Below, one piece after another: positions 22,490 to 34,366 of a stretch of 64,000 nt of DNA. The translations under genes were made by a program, and so were the position numbers. The notes under the pieces were generated by a model, which saw only the letters and a program-made list of their open reading frames with translations, did not search any database and had not been told where the DNA came from. How positions within the stretch are numbered: the stretch's first letter is position 1; each line of letters begins with the position of its first letter. Origin of the DNA: Heliocidaris tuberculata (taxonomy: Eukaryota; Echinodermata; Echinoidea; Camarodonta; Echinometridae); the NCBI GenBank assembly GCA_025618425.1, contig CM046849.1, positions 27,716,867-27,780,866 of the forward strand, given 5' to 3'.

Positions 22490-22755
22490 AATTATACACC
22501 AGACAGACGAGATTGTTTTGTACTTACAGCCTCTTTAGAGGTTAGATTCGGAGAGGAATTGAAACCTGTGGAATCACCAGTATCAATAGAAATGTATACG
22601 CTCGCACAATTATAATTAAGAAGGGGGCACAACCCCCAAGATTTGGGGGAATACCCGTGGGAGCTGCTATCATTCGGGTGGGTCACGTGATCAACGGCCA
22701 ATAAATCTAGGGCCATTCCTGGTAATCACGTGATCAGAGATGCCAATAGCCTTTT
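22490..22755 (-). promoter_or_regulatory. Promoter-like segment and candidate first exon (minus strand)
   Basis: Two TCACGTGATCA boxes (22684 and 22727 regions) and two CCAAT boxes in reverse orientation lie within about 75 bp. Downstream in minus sense comes a segment ending in a consensus splice donor GAGGCT|GTAAGTA near 22526. Unit III keeps the donor (about 45620) but has lost one E-box. This could be the promoter and untranslated first exon of a minus-strand gene such as gene L, but no acceptor is linked and there is no transcript evidence. Confidence 0.35.
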
Positions 22756-23320
22756 CAGTTAGCTTACTATGTTACCAAAGTTCTGAAGCATTTATATTTG
22801 TATGCTGTTTATTACGTTATGTTTCATGACATTGTTCAGAGTTGAGACTGTTTTAATGATCATCACACTTCGTGATATTAAGGCATACACAGCCTCTGTA
22901 AATGAACACCTTGAACGGAATTAAATGTCGAGTAAAGGCAAATATACTGTACACTTGTTTTCTACTCAGAACATACACACACGCACACACACGCGCACAC
23001 ACACACCCTCACACACATTGACTTGTGGGGAACTGTATTGTTTTCTCCTTTTGTACTTTGTACCCCACAAGCACTTCTCCTATTGTATTTTGTACCCCAC
23101 AAGCATGACGGAATAAAGGCCATCATTGTGCTCTTTTGTTCTCTGTACCCCCACAAGTGTATCTACGTAAGGGCACACACACCCACACACACACACCACA
23201 TACATACCGACATACATGCACCCACAGACAAATGTACACACCCAAACACATGCAGCTTACTTCCTCTTTTCATCTCCTAATCTCACGCAATTCTCTCAAA
23301 TCCATTCCAGATAGGAACTG
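22756..23320. repeat. CA-rich microsatellites and short TTTGTACCCCACAAG repeats
   Basis: CA-rich runs lie at 22975-23012 and 23175-23240. Between them, a 15-bp word close to TTTGTACCCCACAAG occurs three times (about 23056, 23090 and 23142). Nothing coding. Confidence 0.7.
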
Positions 23321-23660
23321 ACAAGTTTCGAAACAGAAAAGAAAGTAAAATCTTGTGAAATTTGACATAGTTTTGTTTTCAATAACAATATAAAAATGTC
23401 ATTCATTAGGAGAAAGTTAAAAGCATTAAAGTCTCTTAAAAGTGTCAAAGATCTTATTGATCAATGCAATCTTTTACTACTACCTACTTCTACTTAGTTC
23501 ACTCGATGTAAAGTCTCCATACTATGTAAAACCAGTGCATGTACACATACAATTTATTTCCTGATGATGATGGTTATCAAAAATAAATGATCGACAGTTT
23601 GAATCTAAAATGATTCTGATTTGAGTTTTCTTTCTGTACGCATTATCTGTAACTATCAAT

Positions 23661-23930
23661 TCTACTACTACTACTATTACTACTACTACTACTACTACTA
23701 CTACTATTCCTACTACTGCTACTACTACTACTACTACTAATACTACTACTACTATTACTACTACTATTGCTACTGCTACTACTAGTACTACTGCTGCTCT
23801 ACTGCTACAACTACTACTTTTACTACTACTACTACTACTACTGTTGCTGCTGCTGCTACTACTACTGTTACTAATGCTACTGCTAGTACTACTCCAATAC
23901 TACCACTACTACTGCTTCTACACCACCACC

Positions 23931-23991
<61 letters not shown>

Positions 23992-24026
23992 TTGCTACTA
24001 CTATACTACTACCACCACTACTACTC

Positions 24027-24071
<45 letters not shown>

Positions 24072-24101
24072 TTGCTACTACTACTACTATTGCTACTACT
24101 G

Positions 24102-24136
<35 letters not shown>

Positions 24137-24182
24137 GCTGCTGCATTACCACTATTACTACTACTAGTACTGCTACTGCTGC
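23661..24182. repeat. (CTA/TAC)n trinucleotide array
   Basis: About 520 bp of CTA-type triplets with CTG, CCA and ATT interruptions. The poly-L, poly-T and poly-Y ORFs here are artefacts. The paralogous array is at 47681-48035 with a different internal pattern. Confidence 0.95.
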
Positions 24183-24746
24183 GGATAATTTATACTTTAT
24201 GCTAAAAGATAAACCAACAAAAAATAATCAATCACCTTTGACTTCAAGATATTTCTGGTACATTGAAAATTATAATTAACCTTTTCTTGAGCACTCCACA
24301 GAGTGGATAAACGCTATATAAGTTACATTTTATTTCGAATCGACTGTCATTATACATATTATATTACAGTAAAATGAGCAGATCTAGGTTTTTGTAAGGG
24401 GGGGGGGTGGGCACATTATTCAGAAAATTTCTGACAACCAAGGACAAAAAGTTTATCATATTTCACATATTCAGGTGATGAATTACACGACAAGTTGCTG
24501 ACAAGCAGAAAAAGACATTATTCAGGCGTCGAAAATTAAAAGGGAGCACAAATTTTCTTTTATGTACTTATCAAAGTTATGCCACATTGTTTTTTCAACC
24601 TTCCAAATATGCCAATCCTTAAAAAAAAAAAAACATATATATTCTTTTTGCGTATGTTCATGCAGCTAAAAACATCAAACCCTGTACATATTCCTTTGTA
24701 TTAAAATCGTTAAAAGTCAACAAACTATCTGATTATTAAATTAATT

Positions 24747-24971
24747 TTAATCGTCTAGGACGAGATACCCCAAATCGTCCATATTCATTGATCCAGTTTT
24801 ATCATGATGACTGTCTTGTACCGGGTTACTGTTGTCATCTGTATTGGATTGATCCAATCTGTTCAAAGCAATTTCGTTGTCTTCGTTTAAATTCCTCAAC
24901 GGCGTATTAATGTAGTGTCCGGTTTCCTGGTTCTCCAATGAGCTGCCGGAGAGGGCGTATGAATAACGGTT
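24747..24971 (-). pseudogene. Gene M: orphan last coding exon of a third receptor copy
   Basis: An open frame of 74 codons ends in TAA at 24749-24747. It aligns with the C-terminus of gene R (48587-48835): same NLNED, DDNSNPVQDSHHDKTG and GYLVLDD ending, with nine differences over 63 residues. Upstream in the same frame is a TAA at 24974-24972, and no transmembrane or CUB exon is found nearby. Tyr motifs are kept, although YVNM of gene R is YINT here. It is most likely a relic of a tandemly duplicated gene. It could still serve as an alternative 3' exon, which the sequence cannot show. Confidence 0.7.
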
Positions 24972-25137
24972 TTAAAAAAGGATTTAGTTCATCTCTTTTA
25001 TCATGTTTAAAGGATGGAAAGTCATCTGTCTAGTTACTTTAAACATTTACATATTCTGAGAGCTTTTTTAATTCTAGCTTGAATTCTCATTTTAGTGATA
25101 ATGTTCATGTGATATACTTTTACATAGAGTATTCAAG

Positions 25138-25650
25138 GGGGGGGGGGGGGGGGCGGGGGTTCCATAACTAGATATGTTAAATGCAAAGTTTGTGTGAAAG
25201 GAAGCCAGAGTTAGAATGGAATGAGAAAGATAAAAAATGAGAGAAAAAGCAGTGGTATCGCTCGAGGGGGTGGGGGTGGAAGGGGGCAGTATCAGATTTA
25301 GGGGGCACTTCCGGCCCATGCCCCCCCCCCCCCTGATAGAGAGTGACATACCTTCAGTATACAACTTCAAGATTGTACTCCCTCCTCCCGCCTCCTTTGA
25401 AATGACCTTTTTCAACTTGTCAGAGAATTTTCTGCAGTGTGTGCCCATCTTTTACAAAATCCTGGATTCACCCCTGGGGTGGCGGGATGGCAATACACCT
25501 TAATATTTGTAATGTTTCAGACTGTCAGTATTTTGGCATGTCAAAAAATATATAAACCTATAAAGTTCAGTTTTACTTTTTCATAGCTGGAAATTTGTGG
25601 GAATTTTTTTCTCGGCACGGTTACTATTGCCCCATTCAAAATTCTCTAGC
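25138..25650. repeat. G-tract-rich MITE debris
   Basis: Poly-G at 25138-25153 and poly-C at 25320-25333 flank sequence resembling the hAT-type MITEs described elsewhere in this window, ending near ACACCCCTGCG. Termini are too degraded to place. Confidence 0.4.
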
Positions 25651-25797
25651 GACACCCCTGCGTATGTGAAAGGAAGAGTGAAGAAAATAAGCTTTGACTG
25701 GAATGGTCAATCATGAGTTGATGGAAATGAATGGTATTGTATAAGACTTGTTATGGAGTGGTGACTTACAGGCATGAAAGCTGGAAAGGAATGGCAA

Positions 25798-26189
25798 CAG
25801 TGGCGTATCTGGACCTTGGCGTCAAGAGGGGTTTAAAAAAATGGGTTATCAATGGCGACAATTCCCCCCCCCCCCCAGCCCTCCAAAAGTCGCTCGGGGG
25901 GGGGGGGGGGGTCGAGAATTTTTTGTTTTCGCCAGCCCTCCAAAAGTCGCTCAATGGAAAGGGGGGGGGGGGTTATCAGATTTTATGGGGTCCAGTTTTC
26001 CTCCATAATTCTCTGACAAGCATTAAAGAAAAAGAAAAAAAGTTATCGGTTCCGAAAATAGTTCGCCAGCCCTCCAAAAGTCGCTCAGTGGGGGGAGTCG
26101 AGAATCTTGTTCAGTTACCCGATAACCATTTTTTTTTCTTTCAAAACTTGTCAGGGGGCACTCTGCCCCCTTGCCCCGGCCCCCTTGTG
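25798..26189. mobile_element. hAT-type MITE with TSD AATGGCAA
   Basis: Begins CAGTGGCGTATCTGG, and AATGGCAA is present at 25790-25797 and again at 26190-26197. The right terminus is degraded. Inside, a CCAGCCCTCCAAAAGTCGCTC-like block is repeated three times next to poly-G runs. No transposase frame. The 8-bp duplication and CAG start are hAT features. Confidence 0.65.
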
Positions 26190-26263
26190 AATGGCAACAT
26201 AAATTTTACTCACAAATGCAAATTAAAAGTTAAAAGAGAATTCTTCCCGGTATTTTCATATTA

Positions 26264-26370
26264 CATGTTTTCCTCCATAATTCTCTGACAAGCAAGAAAA
26301 AAATGGGAGGAAAAGTTGTCGGGGGGCACTCTGCCCCCCTGCCCCCCCCCCCTCAGCTACGCTAGTGGAT
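26264..26370. mobile_element. MITE right-end fragment
   Basis: CTCCATAATTCTCTGACAAG, then GGGGGGCACTCTGCCCCC and CTACGCTAGTG match the inner and terminal parts of the MITE at 34628-34897. Confidence 0.5.
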
Positions 26371-28127
26371 TGTTCCTTTTGATTAAAAAAAATCCCTTAA
26401 CAAAAAAAAAAAGAACAAACGTACACTTACATTATTTTACAAAAAAATCATTTAAATCAAGACTAACTAAAAGGTTAAAGAAAAAACGTCATTGAACTAA
26501 AAGGACCCCATCCCCTCACCCCAAATGAAGATTATCCTTTCTGTTATGAAAACCATCCCCGAAAAAAGTCCTACACTGCAAGAGGTTTTTTTTTTTCTCT
26601 TTTTATTTCATTATATATGTATGTATCATTTATTTATTTATTTATTTATTTATCATTATCCTTTATGCGTATCGAATGAATATATTCACCGGTATTATGT
26701 ATATCAACAGCAAAAGAGACTTATGCCACTAGTGACTGGTGACATTTATTTTTATATTATCCGTATCCATGATTAGATTTGATTCGGTCTGTCCGGTCAC
26801 ATTTTTAGCTTTATTTACTTGTTTACAAATTTGCAAAGCGATAAATTTTGATTCGGAGATAGATTACAATTAAAGTGCATTGACCGAGCGCCGTCTGCCA
26901 CAATTAGAAATTACCGACGCTAATTCGCCGAATCTATACGTTGAAGCGATGAATACATTACCATAAATGTATATATTACTTAATTTGACCTTTCTTACTG
27001 CGCATGCTCTAAGCTGATGAGCGTAATGTGTTTCATACCGCGTACAAACAAATACTACTCTCGGGGAGCATCTTACAAAATGAATCATGCATTTACGCTC
27101 ATGAATTATGCAAAGTGCTTATCGGGCCTTCTAATTGACCCCGACAAGATGGCGGAGCTTTAGGGGCCTGATGAATATACTATATGCGTAAAGCGCATAA
27201 AGCGTTATATTAATCCAGAGTATTATTGTTATATAGAGACCGCATGTTATGCTCATGGGTCATGACGACCAGCTCAATTTTCTTCTATTTTCTTTCTTTT
27301 TGCTCATCATTCTGTTATTATAAAAACAAAAAGAGTTTTCCCCATGCCATTTATCGGTAGCAGTCTTAAACAATCAGTATAAGGTTACCACTGTTAGAAC
27401 TCAATTACATTTCAAAGTAGCCTTAAACTGATCCTCCTAAAAAGCGCCATCTTTTAACAGAATTTGGAAAAATCCCGGGGGATTATTTTTCCATCATCCA
27501 CCATTCTCCCTTGTATTCTCCATTGTAGAAGCTTAAAATATACTTGGAGGCAAATTTCTATATTTGAAGTCAAATGTAATAGTTTGAAATAAAGAAAATG
27601 TGGTTATTTTCCAAGCTAGTTGTTAGTTGAATTCAAAATAAAATGCAACTAATCTCTAATTATAATCTTGATTTCGGAATGACGGTAAGATGGCGCTGTT
27701 CAAATTTAGAAAGTCAAATGCAGCTTTGAAAGTGTAATTTTATGACAATATATCCTTGAGGAACATAAAGGTGTAATCGCTTGCTATAAACAAAGGTTTT
27801 CTGTCACTAGCCCTTAATGATAGTTTAGTTATTCAGTTAATGACCTACACAATAATCCGTAGGCAAACGAAACCATTTCATATCATCAAACGTTGTCTCT
27901 TGGAATGATTTATAACTTACCTCAAGTACAGAGCTCGAAATGTGCAATGTTTTGAAACCATTAAACACATGCATGACCTTAAAAAAGTGTCTATTACCTT
28001 TATGACAAATTGTCTCTCTATTTTATTTTTCAACAGATTCTGAAATGTTCATGGATATTGTTAAAGGAGAAATCCATCCTGAAAATAAGTTGATTTTACT
28101 AAAAGCAGAAAAAATAAAAATAGATCA
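26371..28127. other. Unrecognised intergenic sequence
   Basis: No coding frame or repeat that I recognise. Two AAGATGGCG words (YY1-like) occur at 27147 and 27689. The stretch has no counterpart elsewhere in the window, so it may be ordinary single-copy DNA or what remains upstream of gene M. Confidence 0.5.
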
Positions 28128-28605
28128 GTGAAAGTTTGGGAAAAATTATGAACTTTGAAGTTGTAATCGATCAAACGCAAAATTGGCAACTCTGTGACAT
28201 AACTTTCGAGCTCATTTCTAACATGTTTAATTTGCTTTGTACAGAAAATGAGGTAAATTTCGATTTCTTGGTTAATGATTAGGAAAGTGATCCATTTCGT
28301 TTACGGGTTGTGTAAAGACACAGGTGCAATAATTACATGTATGAATTAACATTTTCTTTGGAGAAAAATATAAATTTATGGATTCTTCAATACAGCAAAT
28401 GGGAGAGGACATTGCATGATACGTCAGAATGTTGACAATTTGTGTTTGATCGATTGCAACTTCAAACATTCATGCCTTTCTGATTCTGTATCGGATTTTA
28501 CTCAATCTTTCACTGATATATTTCTCAGATTTATCTGCTTCTATTAAAACAACTTGATATCAAGTTGCTCTAGGCTTAATTGAAAAGTGGTGTGATAGAT
28601 GGGGT

Positions 28606-29009
28606 ATGCATCTCTCATCTTCAAAGTCGAGAGCAGTAGTATTTGGCAGAAAAGAAAAGAAAAATATTAATTTACAAATTTACGGCAAAAGCATTCAACT
28701 GGAAAAAGAACACAAATTCCTTGGAATATGGTTGGACTGGAGATTAACGTGGAATAAACATATAAATGAAATAATAAGATGTAAAAAAAAAAAAAAGGAA
28801 AAAAAAGAAGAAGACTTAATTTCATGAGGTGTATAGCCGGTACCAAATGGGGCAATAACTCGGAAATTCTTTACAATGTTTGCACAGGCCTAATCCGATC
28901 TGTGTTAGATTATGGAAGTGAAGCTTATGACAGTGCGAGTTATTCTCTTAAAAAGAAATTAGACACCATACAATACCAAGCTCTTAAAATTGTCACAGGC
29001 GGAGCTTAA
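28606..29009 (+). pseudogene. LINE RT C-terminal fragment
   Basis: Two overlapping frames (28606-28827 and 28824-29009) make one broken protein. A poly-A expansion at 28783-28806 appears to have caused the frame change. Motifs include FLGIWLDWRLTW, LIRSVLDYG and IQYQALKI. Confidence 0.75.
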
Positions 29010-29405
29010 TTAACCTCTCTGCAAGCTTTACAAGTTGGATGTGGGGAAATGCCATTGCAAATGAGAAGGAATATGTTTACCGACAAATATCACTATCATT
29101 TACATGCAGCAAAAAATAATCATCCTACAAAAAGAGTCAAACTACCGTGTTGGCAATACGAGAGGTACTCTTGGAAAAGGGGCCAAGGTACTCTTGTTAA
29201 AAGACTATGGAACTTGGAGGTTGGGAGTGTTGAAAATCTTACCGAATACACGACAATAAAACCTTATTGGCACTATGAGATGCCAGGTATATCTACAGAC
29301 ATTAAGGATCTTATCAGTAAGAAGTTTTCGTCATTATTAATAGAGTTAAAATTATGCAAATGAAATCATTAGAAAAAAATGGAATCACTGTTTAATAGTC
29401 TATAC

Positions 29406-29685
29406 CAGGGGCGGCGCTACAGGGGGGGGGGCAGAGGGGGCGACCGCCCCCCCCCCATGATTTTCAAGTAGTGAAAAAAGAAAAAAAAGAAGAAAAAAAG
29501 AAGAAAAAAGAAGAAAAGGAGGAAGAAAAAGGAAGAAAAGGGAAGAAAGAAGAAAGAGGAGTATTAAAAAGAGAGGTCTTAAACATATAACTCTATATTA
29601 CCCCTGTTATTTAATGGAGAAAAAATATGACGTCATCTTCAGGTCGTCTTGCCCCTCCTATCAAAATACCCTGGCGCCGCCCCTG
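29406..29685. mobile_element. hAT MITE nested in the LINE, TSD GTCTATAC
   Basis: 280 bp with termini CAGGGGCGGCG and CGCCGCCCCTG. It is flanked by perfect 8-bp duplications GTCTATAC at 29398-29405 and 29686-29693. Removing it restores continuity just upstream of the LINE's TDAS motif. The interior is GA-rich and non-coding. The size, 8-bp TSD and CAGGGG ends are typical of non-autonomous hAT elements. Confidence 0.92.
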
Positions 29686-29784
29686 GTCTATACAGTACAG
29701 ATGCTTCTAAACAACAAGAAGGGTATACGGGAGCAGCTTTTTACATACCAAAACTCAGCGTTTTAAACATCTGATATCTCCATC

Positions 29785-30015
29785 ATGAGAGCAGAATTGG
29801 TAGCTACTTTCATGGCACTCGAATGGATAGACGAATATCATCCAATCGCAGTCGTTATATTGACGGATTCAGTCTCAGCTCTAGAAGCCATTAAGAACGT
29901 TAAAAAATCAAGTATTGTTGTTGAGATATATGAAAAGTTATTGGCCATCAATTCCTTTGGAATCGAAGTAAATTTTGAATGGGTACTAGCCCACTGTGGC
30001 CTATCAGGAAATTAA
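29785..30015 (+). pseudogene. LINE RNase H domain fragment
   Basis: MRAELVATFMALEW, then ILTDSVSALEAI, then WVLAHCGLSGN match the RNase H acidic E, D and His-loop motifs. The first acid (TDAS) lies upstream at about 29696 in a separate frame segment. The closing D is lost to a stop at 30013-30015. Confidence 0.75.
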
Positions 30016-31742
30016 CGAGCTGATTTTGTTGGCAAAAGAAGCTTCGAAGAAACAACACACAGATATCCTAGTAAACCAAAGTAAAAGTGAGTTTATGAGA
30101 GAAACATAAATTTATTACAAATCCATGTGGCAAAACCTCTGAGATAACGATGGGAAAGGAAGACATTTGTATGGCATCATTAGAGATGTAAACTCTGTTT
30201 TCAAAGTTAAAGGATTTAAGCGAAAGGATGAAAGATTAATTCATCAATTTAGACTTGGTAAATCTAATCTGAATTACCAGAAATATCTAAATAAAAAAAC
30301 ACAACACTGGACTTTGTGAAGAATGCCAAACAACAGAAACAGTTGAACACTTTTTATTAGCATGCCCAAAATACGCAAGACAAAGAAATAGAATGTACAG
30401 TGCACTTAAGACAAAAAATCCAAAAGTATGTCACCTACTATAGGAAACGAGGAATATATAGGAAAGGTGGTAACTTTCATAAAAGGAAGTGGAAGGTACA
30501 ACGAATTGTGATGCTCGAAAGAACATTACAGTTAGTTGTATTATCAACATTATAGTTAGGTAGTGATATTTATCGTTACGTGTATACAGCACTAGAGTTT
30601 ATGATATTAAGGAAATTTTCTTTATAGTTATAAAAATTATAAAAGAGGTAAGAACATGACAGATGTTTCTGATGCTGCTACTGATGCGGATTTATACATT
30701 ATTGGCTATATCGCCGATCTTTCCTTTTGACGATAAGGGGCTCCAAACTAACCTTTAAACATAACAAATTGAATCTATCTAATATACGTCTTCTTCATCC
30801 TTTCCTATATTTTTCTGTATAATAACATGCTCAATAACAAATACAGTAATGGAACTGCACTCAAACTAATATTAATCTTCAGTGCACAACGCCACCTAAG
30901 GCCATTGTCGATCCCACAGAGCAAAAATACGGCACGATAATCGAGGAGAGGAAAGCAACGCCCTGTCATACTGCCTGGCGAAAATCATCCAATCACCGAT
31001 AGAAATCGCCATCAAACCAACCACCACCAACAACAACATCAGGATGAACTTCCCCCTTTAAAATGGATCAAGTCGTCAGAGAAATCCGATATCACCCTCT
31101 CCTGTTCCGATCATAAGAGGATGGGAAGCGTGTGGATAAAAGTGAAAGTAATGGCTAAAGCGATTTTATCCTGGTAAACAGCAGTGGCAAATCTCGACCT
31201 TGACGTTAGGAAGGCCACCCGAACCGATGGTGATTTCAGTGAGAAAATCACGTTTTTTGGCATTACTTTTTAAGGGGGATAGGGCGACAGACCTTCCCAT
31301 TTCCCATCTCTTCTCAATGTGTAGATTTATCATGTTGATTTCGATCGGATATTATTGGTTAAGTATCGTAGTGTCCATAGGTGCAATGATATTCAAGGAA
31401 TTCATAGTCATTTGCCAGCAAAACTTTGAGCCATGTTTTCTTTTTAATTACAGTGTCTCTTTTAACAGGAGCATTTGTTTTCCCCTTCTTTTCATTACTG
31501 AAGTTTGAGTTCATCACGTATGCTTAAAGTCACTAAATGTGCGAGGCCGCCTTGCAGCCGAGCAATTTTTTAAATGGAAAAAATGCCCATAATTTTTGAG
31601 GTTTCAATAGCATTCTGATGATTATTCACCTTGAAATGAGGACCTTACCTAATATTGAAAGGTCATTTATCATTTTGTCTTGGTTTGTTTGAAATTTTTC
31701 AGGAGGGGGGAAAACTACCCCCTTGCCTCCTTTGAATGACAC

Positions 31743-31890
31743 ATTATCTTCCACGTACCGCCCGACTGCCGATAATTCATCTACGGCGAGTCAGTGCCAG
31801 TCTGAAGAAGCCTGCAGAAACTAGTAGGCGTGAGCTAACAAGGTAACAACCAAATTGGTTGTGAAATGATGAAAATTCACTTTGATAACT
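31743..31890 (+). repeat. Penelope-like element, left pseudo-LTR
   Basis: About 150 bp matching 34367-34527. Contains CTGAAGA and GAAAC separated by a small pairable segment, reminiscent of the hammerhead core reported in Penelope-like elements, but helices I and III could not be drawn convincingly. Confidence 0.8.
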
Positions 31891-33019
31891 CTTCACCAAT
31901 CTAATGAATCTCTTTACGGATATCAGAAATACTTATGGACAGAACATTGTTCGCAAAGTGAGAGAATGGGAATGTACTGAGAAAAAATTGTCGCGGCATC
32001 GTAACCACCTTGTATTCAGTCTACGATGCAAACAGGAGTAGGTAATTCCGGTCAGCTTACAAGTGAAGAATCCGATATATACGCACGAAGCGCGCGGAGG
32101 AAATCATCGGAAAAGCAAGGAAAGCCCTTCTTCTTGAACGAATTCGAGTTATTAACAATAAAATCACAGAATTTTCCAGCTTTTCGGAGAAACTTCGGGA
32201 GGATCTTTCTACTTGTTTACTGGAGGAGATATTTAGGAAAACAAGCTGTTTTTGTCAACCGACCACGGAAATACGAATTCATTCGTTCCAAAGCAAGACA
32301 GAAGTCCAAACTGCAACGACTGATCGACCGCCATCGCCAACAATCATAGGAGGATATTGTTTTGCTGGGGTCTCAACTCAAGAAATGGTCATGAATGTGT
32401 CTAAACACAAGCTTTCTTCAGCGGAAACTTCTTACTAGCGAAGGGCTTGAATTTTGCAGTCGCTCCCAATAAGGTTCCAGTAGAAGATTTCATTGTTGCA
32501 GCAGAACTAGGAGCTAAGGGACTGAAGAACAAACAAGCCAACTTTTTACGCAATGATGTTGTAGGCATCCTGAAAAACGCCAAGCCCCCCCCCCCCCCCC
32601 CCCCCAGGCTAACATCAACAAAGAGGAGAGGTAAGCTCTCAAGGATTTGGCTAGCAATAAGGATATCATAATAATACCTGCAGACAAGGGAAGGGCTACC
32701 GTACTTCTGGATACAGAAGACTACAAAAGAAGGTTAGTGACATGCTTAATGATCAATAAACTTATGAACAACTTATCTCAGATCCAACTGCAAAGTACAA
32801 GAGAATACTGGTTTCTATCCTCAGACTATTGAGGGACGAGAAGAAGATTTCACAGAGACAATTATGAATATCTCTATTCTACGGAGGGAAATATTCCCTG
32901 GTTGTACTGCACGCCTAAGACTCATAAGGAATGATATCCTCTTCGCCCTATAGTCGATTATAATAGGCTCTTTTGGTTATAACACTTTTAGAGCACTTGC
33001 AGACATTCTAGCTCCCTTA

Positions 33020-33573
33020 GTGGGTAAGACAGACCATCATGTGCAAAATTCAAAGGAGTTTGCCGATGAAATGAACAGTTTTATTTTGGAGAAGGGCGAG
33101 GTGTTAGTTTCTTTTGATGTAGTAAGTCTGTTCACCAACACACCAATCAATCAGTCTTTGGAGATAAAGAGATCGTCTTTCCAAGGACAGGGAGTTGAAA
33201 AACAGGACAAACCTTACAGTTGACAACATCGTCGAGCTCTTAGGATTTGTTATCATTACAACCTATTTCAAATTTGATGGAGGCATATACCGTCAGAGAT
33301 TTGGGACAGCTATGGGCAGTCCAGTATCCCCCATTGTGGCTAATTTATTCATGGAGAACTTGGGAAACAATATTCTATCCACTGCACCACTTGCCATTAA
33401 ACCCAGATTTTGGAAAACGGTACGTGGATGATGTATCATCCATTGGGAAGGAAGGATCCGTAGACCAACTAAAGGATCACTTGAATCATGCAGACTCCAG
33501 TCCACCAGAAACATTAGATTCACACATGAATTGGAAGAGGACAACTCAATTCCTTTCTTTGACACAAGAATAG
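33020..33573 (+). pseudogene. Penelope-like reverse transcriptase (broken)
   Basis: Three overlapping frames together give SFDVVSLFTN (motif A), GTAMGSPVSPIVANLFMEN (motif B) and RYVDDV (motif C, about 33418-33435). These are hallmarks of Penelope-like RT, related to telomerase RT. At least two frameshifts and a stop separate the motifs. Confidence 0.88.
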
Positions 33574-33958
33574 TTAAAGGAGAAGATGGAAGTGTAAAGC
33601 TCCTCGTCTACAGGAAGAAAGCACACACTGGTCAGTATCTTCAGTTCATTTTGATTCACACCACCCCCTCCATCAGTAACTTGGAGTTTATCGCACACTT
33701 CTCGATATGGCACACAGCATCGTCACAGAACCAGATGACGTCAAGACGGAGGAGGAACACATTAAATCATGTCTCAAAAAATGTGCCTACCCGGATTGAT
33801 CATTTGGAAAAACAGAAGAACAGATGAAATCAGCAGCCAAAGCCAAAAGGAAACCTAACCCTAGGACCAAGAAGAGAACCATGGTCACCATTCCCTAATT
33901 CAAGGGTATTTCAGAACCTTTTCAGAGGATCTTCAATAAGTACAATGTATCCACCACA

Positions 33959-34195
33959 ATGCGTCCCCTTTCCAAAGTAAGGACATTGTTAGTCCACCCC
34001 AAGGACAAAAGATCATTAGATGACTCAACAGGTCTGGTATACCAAATACCTTGTCAAGACTGTGACAAGGTATACATTGGGGAAACTGGAAGGAAGTTTG
34101 GTATAAGGAAGGCTGAGCATAGACAAGAAGCAGAGACTCTAGGGAATGCCTACTACACAAGATCTATAGAAAGAAGAATGCAGAGTCAACCCTAA
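33959..34195 (+). pseudogene. GIY-YIG endonuclease domain of the Penelope-like element
   Basis: TGLVYQIPCQDCDKVYIGETGR at about 34028-34093 is the Penelope-type GIY-YIG core with its CX2C insert. It is followed by RKAEH, the conserved basic/His helix. The endonuclease would nick target DNA during integration. The frame ends prematurely at 34195. Confidence 0.88.
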
Positions 34196-34366
34196 GCAAG
34201 TCAGCCATCAGTTACCATGTAGCTCAAAACAACCATACTATAAACTGGAAAAAGAGCAAAGTCCTAGCTAGAGATGACAACAAAAATATACTAGATGGAT
34301 CAGGGGGGCCATTTACATCCAGAAGAGCTTTGCATTTTCAGTGAATCGAGACGCGGGGCAATTCAA

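Larger units (their letters stand above)
23320..24971. repeat. Segmental duplicate block around gene M's last exon
   Basis: Colinear with 47292-48830: the same leader, trinucleotide array, post-array sequence and coding exon. Similarity is lost just upstream of the exon in gene sense, so only the 3' end of a receptor gene was kept here. Confidence 0.85.
28566..31033 (+). mobile_element. 5'-truncated LINE with RNase H domain
   Basis: Absent from the matching site in unit I (about 7236). Plus-strand fragments run in order: RT end (KFLGIWLDWRLTWNKHI at about 28716), the C-terminal RT extension (GLIRSVLDYGSEAYDSA, then IQYQALKIVTGGA), GEMPLQMRR-like sequence near 29045, and RNase H (STDAS at about 29694, RAEL at 29788, LTDS at 29859, AHCGLSGN at 29989). 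Stops and frameshifts break it. RT plus RNase H places it among I/R1/LOA-like LINEs rather than CR1. The 3' end is an ACCACCAACAACAAC-type tail. Confidence 0.8.

Noticed and set aside
23661..24182. CRISPR-like or coding triplet repeat
   Set aside because: Eukaryotic context, no spacers of unique sequence between fixed repeats; a simple microsatellite.
23844..24279. Long poly-Leu, poly-Thr and poly-Tyr reading frames
   Set aside because: They are the three frames of a CTA trinucleotide array; no start context, domain or flanking exon supports a protein. The same holds for 47544-48108.
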